DNA from: an uncultured Bacteroidales bacterium
Lineage (GTDB): Bacteria > Bacteroidota > Bacteroidia > Bacteroidales > UBA932
Direction: 5' to 3'
Assembly (NCBI GenBank): GCA_946406095.1
Contig: CAMJJO010000038.1
Location: 1-12,346, forward strand
DNA length: 12,346 nt
Part shown: in pieces, positions 1-6,116 of the stretch
How positions within the stretch are numbered: position 1 is the first letter of the stretch
Layout of the letters: every line of letters begins with the position of its first letter
Program-made: the position numbers and the translations under genes
The notes under the pieces: model-generated
Told to the model about the DNA's origin: nothing
The model's database searches: none
The model's input: only the letters and a program-made list of their open reading frames with translations

Positions 1-2
1 TC

Positions 3-233
3 ACGCTTGTCGGAGCGTCAAGTGTCAGCCACGATATCAATCAGGGCTGGAAGGTTTCTCCCGAGAACACGAATTCTCTGCTTGCCTTCAACTTCATGGC
101 ATCCCAGAAACTTGATTTCGATGGTGTCGCTCCCGACGCGGAAGGCAAGGTTTACATCAAAGTCCAGGGAATATGTGCCGGCACCCGTGCTGATGCCCAC
201 ATCAATGGATTCCGTATAGCTAAAGTTCTCTAA
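3..233 (+). CDS. C-terminal fragment of a protein with a shared beta-rich module (5' end outside window)
   Basis: An open frame enters from the left edge (first whole codon at base 3) and ends at a TAA that is followed at once by a second in-frame TAA. The 76 visible residues carry no catalytic motif. The last 50 or so match the C-terminal end of the SGNH/BACON lipoprotein at 8158-10197. Both contain G-V-A-P (bases 123-134 here, 10087-10098 there) followed exactly 25 codons later by H-I-N, with 11 of 28 ungapped residues identical across that block. The fragment is therefore probably the end of a paralogous accessory module, perhaps a beta-sandwich that binds carbohydrate or anchors the protein. 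The parent may be another DUF4886-like or multidomain lipoprotein, but its catalytic part is not visible. The next gene starts 27 bases downstream with no obvious promoter between, so it is probably in the same operon. The reading frame is firm; the function is unknown. Confidence 0.8.
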   Translation, partial: TLVGASSVSHDINQGWKVSPENTNSLLAFNFMASQKLDFDGVAPDAEGKVYIKVQGICAGTRADAHINGFRIAKVL

Positions 234-260
234 TAATTCGTATATTTCGAAAACTATCTT

Positions 261-1829
261 ATGAGATTTTTCAGAACAATAGCCTCGATCGCCCTGGCTG
301 CCATCACACTGGCAGCCTGCGGCGAGAAAGGCGGTGGCGGCGGGGACAAACCCAAGACGCCCGAGAACACTGCGGTCAGCATTGCGCCGGACCGCACCAC
401 AATGTACCGCAATCCTTTTAACGGCTGGGTAATCTACTCTGGCCTTGGAGACGGTCTTGCCGACAACTTCTGGGAAATCTACGACAACTTCCCGTCCAAG
501 GTCGGCAACATCAAGGTGTCCGATTATGCGAACACCCTGCTGATACGTTCGTATTGGAGCCAGGCTGAGCCCGAGGAGGGTCTTTACTTCTGGGATACCG
601 CCTGCAACACCAAGCCTGCACAGCGTTTCCGCATGCTTCGCGAAGGCGCCCGCCAGCGCGGCCTGAAGCTGATATTCCAGCTTCGTGCCGACAGCCGGGA
701 TCTCCACGTGAACGCCTGCCCGGACTACGTGAAGACAAAGGGTGCCAAGGGCTTCGAGTCTACCACGGGATCCACCAAAGTATGGACCCCGTACCCCGAC
801 GACCCCATCTTCCAGCAGTGCTACGAGAAGTTCCTGCGCGCCTTCGCCAAGGAGTTCAACAATCCGGACGAACTGGACTGGATGGGCTCCTGGGGCATTG
901 GCAAGTGGGGAGAATACCACACCTGCATCTATTCGACCGGTGACGAGAAACCCCGCGAACCCGTTTTCGATTACTTTACGGACCTCTTCCTGGAGATCTT
1001 CGACAAGGTTCCCATCTGCATAAACTTCCATAAGTCCATAGGTACGGGCAGCGGCGACAAGACCGATCCCGACAGCCAGCGCCTGGTGCAGAAAGGCATC
1101 GACAAGGGCCTCTGCCTCACCAGCGGAGCCTTCGGCATGCACGGCTACTACGGCACCTGGGAGAAGAACTTCATCCACAGCCAGAAATGGAAGGTCCCCA
1201 TCCACGCCGAAGGCGGATGGGTGAGGGCCTCCCACACGCTGGCAGCCATCAACAACGACGGTTACGCAGACTGGGCGGAAGTGCGCCGCGGAGAGTTCGA
1301 TGATGCCCGTGACGGCTGTGTGAACACCATGGACTTCCGCTACAACTCCAACTACACCATGGGTGAGACCTGGTCGTGGTTCAACGAGGCCTACGACCTG
1401 GTGCAGGAAGCCATCCAGACCCAGTTCTACAGGCTTTATCCGGACCGCATCTCCGTTCCTGAAAAGGCATACTCCGGCGGCCCCGTGAGCATCGTACACC
1501 GTTGGAACAATCTCGGCTGGGCCTATTGCCCCACCAACATCAAACCCTATAAAGACAGGTTCAAGACGGCATTCGCACTCCTGAATCCCGCCAACGGGGA
1601 ACCCGTGCACATCTTCTACGATGAGGATGCCAAGCCCTGCGACTGGACCTACGGCACGCCCAAGTCCTATACTTTCAGCACCTCCCTTTCGGGAGTTGAA
1701 AAGGGCTCCTATGTCTGGGGTGTAGCTATCCTGGACGTGACGAAGAAAAAGCCCGGAATCCAGATTGCAACAACCCGCGAAAAAACCGATGACGGATGGG
1801 TGAAGCTCATCCCCGTAACGATCGAATAA
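261..1829 (+). CDS. Lipoprotein with glycoside-hydrolase-like barrel, DUF4832/DUF4874-like
   Basis: A 522-residue protein. The leader ends in a lipobox L-A-A-C (Cys20), followed by a glycine-rich linker (residues 24-28), so it is probably an outer-membrane lipoprotein. Residues about 45-380 read like a TIM-barrel glycosidase. N-P-F-N-G-W (51-56) opens it; W-S-Q-A-E-P-E-E-G (99-107) resembles the W-x-x-x-E-P-x-x-G signature near the start of GH42/GH5-type barrels; W-G-E at 216-218 and H-A-E-G-G-W at 315-320 offer Glu218 and Glu317 as candidate acid/base and nucleophile. Residues about 405-522 look like a C-terminal beta-sandwich. This two-part plan fits the uncharacterised Bacteroidota families DUF4874 plus DUF4832, recognised by pattern and not by search. 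It could be an active glycosidase of unknown specificity or a binding protein that kept the fold. ATG 261 is chosen because the signal peptide begins there. There is no Shine-Dalgarno sequence. The stop is 1 base before the GH3 start. Confidence 0.8.
   Translation: MRFFRTIASIALAAITLAACGEKGGGGGDKPKTPENTAVSIAPDRTTMYRNPFNGWVIYSGLGDGLADNFWEIYDNFPSKVGNIKVSDYANTLLIRSYWSQAEPEEGLYFWDTACNTKPAQRFRMLREGARQRGLKLIFQLRADSRDLHVNACPDYVKTKGAKGFESTTGSTKVWTPYPDDPIFQQCYEKFLRAFAKEFNNPDELDWMGSWGIGKWGEYHTCIYSTGDEKPREPVFDYFTDLFLEIFDKVPICINFHKSIGTGSGDKTDPDSQRLVQKGIDKGLCLTSGAFGMHGYYGTWEKNFIHSQKWKVPIHAEGGWVRASHTLAAINNDGYADWAEVRRGEFDDARDGCVNTMDFRYNSNYTMGETWSWFNEAYDLVQEAIQTQFYRLYPDRISVPEKAYSGGPVSIVHRWNNLGWAYCPTNIKPYKDRFKTAFALLNPANGEPVHIFYDEDAKPCDWTYGTPKSYTFSTSLSGVEKGSYVWGVAILDVTKKKPGIQIATTREKTDDGWVKLIPVTIE
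296..317 (+). other. Inverted repeat in signal-peptide codons of the DUF4832-like gene
   Basis: GGCTGCC at 296-302 and GGCAGCC at 311-317 are perfect 7-base complements around an 8-base loop, starting 35 bases after the A of the ATG. In mRNA this would form a GC-rich hairpin. It falls in Leu/Ala codons of the hydrophobic core, whose codons (CTG, GCT, GCC, GCA) are easily complementary, so it may be a by-product of composition. It is listed because four other genes in the operon have similar repeats at similar offsets. Confidence 0.45.
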
Positions 1830-1830
1830 T

Positions 1831-4263
1831 ATGAAAAAGACCGCCATCATCATGTCCGTTCTGTGTCTGGCTGCCGTCTGCGCCCGGGCACAGGTCGTCA
1901 TTTCCGACTCCGACAAGGCACGGGCCGCGGAGCTCGTGAAGCAGATGACGCTTGACGAAAAAATAGATTATATCGCTGGTGCAAGATCCTTCTTCACCCA
2001 CGCCATACCGCGTCTCGGCATTCCCGAAATCCGGATGGCGGACGGCCCCCAGGGCATCAGGAACAATACCGTCAGCACCCTCTTCCCCTGCGGAATCCTC
2101 ACCGCATCCACCTGGAACCGGGATTTAGGCCGCAGGCTCGGTCATTCCCTGGGGCAGGATGCAAAGGCGAGGGGAGTGAGCATACTCCTCGGCCCCGGCG
2201 TCAACATCTACCGTGCACCCCTCTGCGGGCGTAACTTCGAGTACTTTGGGGAGGATCCCTACCTCGCAGGCGAGACCGCGGTGCAGTACATCCTGGGAGT
2301 GCAGGAGGAAGGAGTGATGGCCACGGTCAAGCACTTCGCCGCCAACAATCAGGAGCGCTCCCGCCACCGCATGAGTTCGGACGTGGACGAGCGTACCCTC
2401 CAGGAAATCTACTTCCCGGCCTTCCGCAAGGCCGTTCAGGAGGCGAAGGTCGGTGCCGTGATGGACAGCTACAACCTGGTTAACAGCGTGCACTCCACCG
2501 AAAACGCCTGGATGAACATCGAGGTCCTTCGCAACCAGTGGGGTTTCGAGGGCATTGTGATGTCGGACTGGACCTCTGTCTACAGCACCCTGGGTGCGAT
2601 GAACGGCGGCCTCGACATGGAGTGCCCCAAGGGCGTGTTTTTCACCCGCAAGGCCATCAAGCCTCTGCTGGAGAACGGCATCATCAGCGAATCGCAGATA
2701 GATGAGAAAGTGCAGCACATACTGCAGACCTTCATCGCCTTCGGCTTCTTCGACGGCCCCCGCAAGGACGCTTCCATTCCGGAAGATAACCCCGAGTCCC
2801 GCCAGACAGCACTCGACATCGCCCGCGAGGGCGTGGTGCTGCTCAAGAACGAGGGTGCGCTGCCTTTCGCACGCAAGGCAAAGGTGCTCGTGATGGGACC
2901 GAACGCAGGCACCATCCCCACCGGAGGCGGCAGCGGCTTCGTTACCCCCTTCTCGTCCGTATCCATCGCTGACGGTCTCAAGGCTGTCCTTGGCGAGAAG
3001 CGGGTGACCGTTCTTTCGGACGACACCCTGTTCGCCTCCATCCTTTCCGACATCCGCACAGGTACGCAAACCGGCTTCAGGGCAAGATACTACCTCGGCG
3101 AGAAACTTGAGGGAGATGCCCTCCTGGACACCGTCGAGCCCGATCCCAGCCATCGCTGGCGCTTCGGCTCTCCTATGAAGGAACTCCCCAACGATGGGTT
3201 CTCCGTGCGCTGGGAAGGCGCCTACTGCCCTGCAACTGACGGCCTCCTTCGCTTTGTTCTTTCGGGAGATGACGGCTATCGTCTCTTCGTGAACGGCAAG
3301 CGCCTGGGCGGCGACTGGGGCAACCACGCCCTCAGCACCCGCACCGTTTTCCTGAACGTTGAGGCGGGCAGGGACTACGAGATTTGCTTCGAGTTCTACG
3401 AGCACGCCGGCGAGGCCACGGTAGGCTTCGAGGCCGGAATGCTCGACGAAGACCTGTTTCAGAAGGCCCTTGCCAAGTGCACCGACGTGGTGTACTGCGC
3501 TGGTTTCCACAGTGATATCGAGGGTGAAGGCTTCGATCGTCCTTTCGCCCTGCCAGACAGTCAGCTGGACATGATGGAACGTCTTGCAGGCAAGCGCCTC
3601 ACTGTTGTAATTAATGCCGGCGGCGGAGTGGATTTCTCCGGATGGTCCGAGCATGCAAACGCAATCATGATGGCCTGGTATCCCGGCCAGGAAGGCGGTA
3701 CCGCCATAGCTGAACTCCTTTCAGGCAAAGCCTCACCCAGCGGCAAACTTCCCATCTCGATAGAGAAGAAATGGGAGGACAACCCCGTGCACGACAGCTA
3801 TTTCGACGATTCCGGCCGCAACCGCACCACCTACAGCGAAGGCATATTCGTTGGCTACCGCGGATACGACCGCAACGGCACAGAGCCCCTCTATCCCTTT
3901 GGATTCGGCCTTTCCTACACCAGTTTCCGCTATAGCAACATAAGCGCGGTTGCAGGCTCCGATGGGGTCGAGGTCAGTTTCGACGTCACCAACACCGGCA
4001 AGAAGGATGCGATGGAAACCGCACAGGTTTATGTGCACGATGTTGCCAGCAGCGTACTCCGTCCCGTAAAGGAACTCAAGGGCTTCGACAAGAGGTTCGT
4101 CCAGAAGGGCAAGACCGTGCGTTTCAGCGTCAGGCTCGGCCCCGACGCCTTCTCGTTCTATGATGTCACCACCGGCTCGTTCAAACTGGAACCCGGTGAT
4201 TTCGAGATACTTGTCGGCCCGTCATCCGCCGATCTGCCGCTCAAGACAACCGTTTCATTATGA
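1831..4263 (+). CDS. GH3 beta-glycosidase with inserted PA14 domain, exported
   Basis: An 810-residue enzyme, the usual length for PA14-containing GH3 beta-glucosidases. The leader is Sec type and ends A18-R19-A20 before Gln21, so it is probably periplasmic. Residues about 30-310 are the GH3 TIM barrel: R-M-A-D-G-P (68-73), K167-H168-F in the substrate-binding loop, and V-M-S-D-W (243-247) with Asp246 as the expected nucleophile. The alpha/beta sandwich begins near A-R-E-G-V-V-L-L-K-N (331-340). A PA14-like insert spans about 410-540 (L-S-G-D-D-G-Y-R-L-F-V-N-G near 477-489). E-G-E-G-F-D-R (564-570) follows, with Glu566, or Glu564, the likely acid/base. A fibronectin type III-like domain occupies about 710-810. 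The expected reaction is removal of terminal beta-linked glucose, xylose or similar from oligosaccharides or glycosides; exact specificity is not readable. It starts 1 base after the previous stop, and its stop overlaps the next start by 4 bases. Confidence 0.95.
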   Translation: MKKTAIIMSVLCLAAVCARAQVVISDSDKARAAELVKQMTLDEKIDYIAGARSFFTHAIPRLGIPEIRMADGPQGIRNNTVSTLFPCGILTASTWNRDLGRRLGHSLGQDAKARGVSILLGPGVNIYRAPLCGRNFEYFGEDPYLAGETAVQYILGVQEEGVMATVKHFAANNQERSRHRMSSDVDERTLQEIYFPAFRKAVQEAKVGAVMDSYNLVNSVHSTENAWMNIEVLRNQWGFEGIVMSDWTSVYSTLGAMNGGLDMECPKGVFFTRKAIKPLLENGIISESQIDEKVQHILQTFIAFGFFDGPRKDASIPEDNPESRQTALDIAREGVVLLKNEGALPFARKAKVLVMGPNAGTIPTGGGSGFVTPFSSVSIADGLKAVLGEKRVTVLSDDTLFASILSDIRTGTQTGFRARYYLGEKLEGDALLDTVEPDPSHRWRFGSPMKELPNDGFSVRWEGAYCPATDGLLRFVLSGDDGYRLFVNGKRLGGDWGNHALSTRTVFLNVEAGRDYEICFEFYEHAGEATVGFEAGMLDEDLFQKALAKCTDVVYCAGFHSDIEGEGFDRPFALPDSQLDMMERLAGKRLTVVINAGGGVDFSGWSEHANAIMMAWYPGQEGGTAIAELLSGKASPSGKLPISIEKKWEDNPVHDSYFDDSGRNRTTYSEGIFVGYRGYDRNGTEPLYPFGFGLSYTSFRYSNISAVAGSDGVEVSFDVTNTGKKDAMETAQVYVHDVASSVLRPVKELKGFDKRFVQKGKTVRFSVRLGPDAFSFYDVTTGSFKLEPGDFEILVGPSSADLPLKTTVSL
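1861..1893 (+). other. Inverted repeat in signal-peptide codons of the GH3 gene
   Basis: Bases 1861-1870 (CTGTGTCTGG) can pair with 1884-1893 (CCGGGCACAG) as ten consecutive pairs, two of them G-U, around a 13-base loop. It begins 30 bases after the A of the ATG. The 3' arm covers the A-R-A-Q cleavage-site codons. There is no T-run after it, so it is not a terminator. Function is unproven and chance pairing in Leu/Ala codons is possible. Confidence 0.45.
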
Positions 4264-6116
4264 GAAAGATATTGTTTCTCGCCGTCTTGCTTGCATCGGG
4301 CTTTTGCGCCCGGGCCGGCGGCATTTTCATCGAGTGTGAATCTTTCTTCGACAAAGGCGGATGGGTGCTGGACCAGCAGTTCATGGACGAGATGGGATCT
4401 TCCTACCTGCTTGCCCATGGCATGGGAAAGCAGGTGGCGGATGCATCCACCACCGTGAACATCCCTGCAGAAGGCCTTTACACAGTCTGGGCAAGGACCT
4501 ACAATTGGACCTCGCCCTGGTCGGAAAAGCCCGGCCCCGGCAAGTTCCAGATTAAGATAGGCAAGAAGATTCTGAAGCCTGTGCTTGGTTCCACCGGCAA
4601 GTGCTGGGAATGGCAGAATGCCGGGCAGATACGCTTGAAGGCGGGGCAGACCACCCTTGCCCTTCACGACCTCACCGGATTCGAGGGGCGTTGCGATGCC
4701 GTATATCTTACATCCGACGGGGATGTGCCTCCGGCGGATATGGAAGCCTGGCGCAGGCAGCAGCTTGGCCTGACCGACACTCCCGCTGCATCTGCGAAAT
4801 ATGATTTTGTGGTGGTGGGAGGAGGAATATCCGGCATGTGTGCTGCTGTGGCTGCGGCTCGTCAGGGCCTGAAAGTGGCCCTCGTGAACGACCGTCCCGT
4901 GCTCGGCGGCAACAACAGCGCCGAGATCCGGGTTCACCTCGGCGGCACTATAGAAGTAGGCCCTTATCCGGCCCTGGGCCGTATGCAGAGGGAATTCGGC
5001 CATAGCAAGAAGGGCAATGCCCAGCCCGCAGAGAACTACGAAGACGGCAAGAAGCAGAGTTGGATAGAATCCGAACCCAACGTCACCCTCTATGCCTCCA
5101 ACCGCGCGGTCGCCGTCCGCAAAGACGGCAGCAAGATCGATGCGGTCATCATCCGCAACATAGAGACCTCCGAGGAGATTCTTCTGGAAGCACCCCTGTT
5201 CGCGGACTGCACAGGCGACGGCACCGTGGGTTATCTGGCCGGAGCGGACTACCGCTACGGACGCGAGGGCAAGGCCGAATTCGGCGAGTCCCTTGCTCCG
5301 GACGAGCCGGACAACTTCGTGCTGGGTGCCTCGGTGCAGTGGTATTCCAAGGAGACCGGAAAGAAATGCAAGTTTCCCGTATTCGACTATGGCCTCAATT
5401 TCAGCGATGCCAGCGTGCAGAAGGTGACTATGGGTGAATGGACGTGGGAAACCGGAATGCTGCACGATATGACCACCGAATTCGAATACATCAGGGACTA
5501 CGGAATGATGGTAATCTACTCCAACTGGAGTTACCTCAAGAACAAGCTCGGGATGTACCCCGACCGCGACCTGGACTGGGTGGCATACATTTCCGGCAAG
5601 CGCGAATCCCGCCGTCTGATGGGGGACTACATCTACAAGCAGGACGACATAGAGAAGGCTGTTTTCCACGAGGATGCCACCTTCGCGACCACCTGGAGCA
5701 TAGACCTGCATTTCCCCGATCCGGAAATCACCCCTTACTTCCCGGGCGAGGAATTCAAGACCAGGACGGTGCACAACCGCATCTATCCGGCAGCAGTGCC
5801 TTACCGCTGCCTGTATTCCAGAAACGTGGATAACCTCTTCATGGCCGGCCGTGACATATCCGTCACCCACGTGGCCCTCGGCACGACCCGCGTCATGCGC
5901 ACCTGCGGCATGTCAGGTGAGGTGGTTGGCCTGGCGGCCTCGGTATGCAAGGTCAGGAAGACATTTCCCCGCAATGTATACCGCTATTATTTTGCTGACC
6001 TTCAGAAACTTATGAAGAAAGGCGCTGCGGTGGACGGTCCTCTGCCGGATAACCAGCGCTTCAATGAGCAGAAGCCTCTGAAACAGCCGCGCCTGCTTAA
6101 TCCTGACGCAAAATGA
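4260..6116 (+). CDS. Exported FAD-dependent oxidoreductase (FAD_oxidored type) with N-terminal carbohydrate-binding-like region
   Basis: A 618-residue protein. The leader ends A17-R18-A19, so it is probably exported by Sec; no twin-arginine motif is seen. Residues about 20-155 form a beta-rich region (opening G-I-F-I-E-C-E-S-F) resembling the beta-sandwich domains found on xanthan-lyase- and golvesin-related proteins, likely for glycan contact. The flavin domain starts at Y-D-F-V-V-V-G-G-G-I-S-G (181-192), a Rossmann dinucleotide-binding motif, followed by L-G-G-N-N-S-A-E-I-R (215-224). F-A-D-C-T-G-D-G (314-321) and M-A-G-R-D-I-S (528-534) are further conserved FAD contacts, with G-T-T-R-V-M-R-T-C-G-M-S-G-E (541-554) closing the domain. 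The family is common in Bacteroidota and Planctomycetota glycan loci, with few members characterised. A role in oxidising a sugar hydroxyl or an aglycone is inference. It overlaps both neighbours by 4 bases (ATGA). Confidence 0.9.
   Translation: MRKILFLAVLLASGFCARAGGIFIECESFFDKGGWVLDQQFMDEMGSSYLLAHGMGKQVADASTTVNIPAEGLYTVWARTYNWTSPWSEKPGPGKFQIKIGKKILKPVLGSTGKCWEWQNAGQIRLKAGQTTLALHDLTGFEGRCDAVYLTSDGDVPPADMEAWRRQQLGLTDTPAASAKYDFVVVGGGISGMCAAVAAARQGLKVALVNDRPVLGGNNSAEIRVHLGGTIEVGPYPALGRMQREFGHSKKGNAQPAENYEDGKKQSWIESEPNVTLYASNRAVAVRKDGSKIDAVIIRNIETSEEILLEAPLFADCTGDGTVGYLAGADYRYGREGKAEFGESLAPDEPDNFVLGASVQWYSKETGKKCKFPVFDYGLNFSDASVQKVTMGEWTWETGMLHDMTTEFEYIRDYGMMVIYSNWSYLKNKLGMYPDRDLDWVAYISGKRESRRLMGDYIYKQDDIEKAVFHEDATFATTWSIDLHFPDPEITPYFPGEEFKTRTVHNRIYPAAVPYRCLYSRNVDNLFMAGRDISVTHVALGTTRVMRTCGMSGEVVGLAASVCKVRKTFPRNVYRYYFADLQKLMKKGAAVDGPLPDNQRFNEQKPLKQPRLLNPDAK
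4297..4312 (+). other. Short inverted repeat in signal-peptide codons of the FAD oxidoreductase gene
   Basis: CGGGC at 4297-4301 pairs with GCCCG at 4308-4312 around a 6-base loop, and a T-G wobble (4296 with 4313) can extend it. It starts 37 bases after the A of the ATG. It is the weakest of the five such structures here and alone would not be noteworthy. The 3' arm lies in an 11-base stretch (4305-4315) identical to 1879-1889 of the GH3 leader. Confidence 0.3.

Noticed and set aside
241..248. TATATTTC, one base short of the Bacteroidota -7 promoter consensus TAnnTTTG
   Set aside because: It ends 12 bases before the ATG, the key G is missing, and no -33 TTG element was found at the right distance.
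234..260. Intergenic gap searched for RNA genes, operators or a terminator
   Set aside because: It is only 27 bases and A/T-rich, with a lone TTCGAA palindrome; nothing supports a functional element.
18..1916. Long open frame on the minus strand (632 codons) opposite the DUF4832-like gene
   Set aside because: It mirrors a gene with clear domains, its product has no recognisable motif, and such antisense frames are expected where third positions are mostly G/C.
2125..3654. Minus-strand open frame of 509 codons opposite the GH3 gene
   Set aside because: Shadow of the GH3 reading frame; the coding evidence is on the plus strand and no domain is recognisable in the antisense product.
4158..5870. 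Minus-strand open frame of 570 codons opposite the FAD oxidoreductase gene
   Set aside because: Shadow of a gene with strong flavin motifs; the antisense product is low-complexity Val/Gly/His-rich with no domain.
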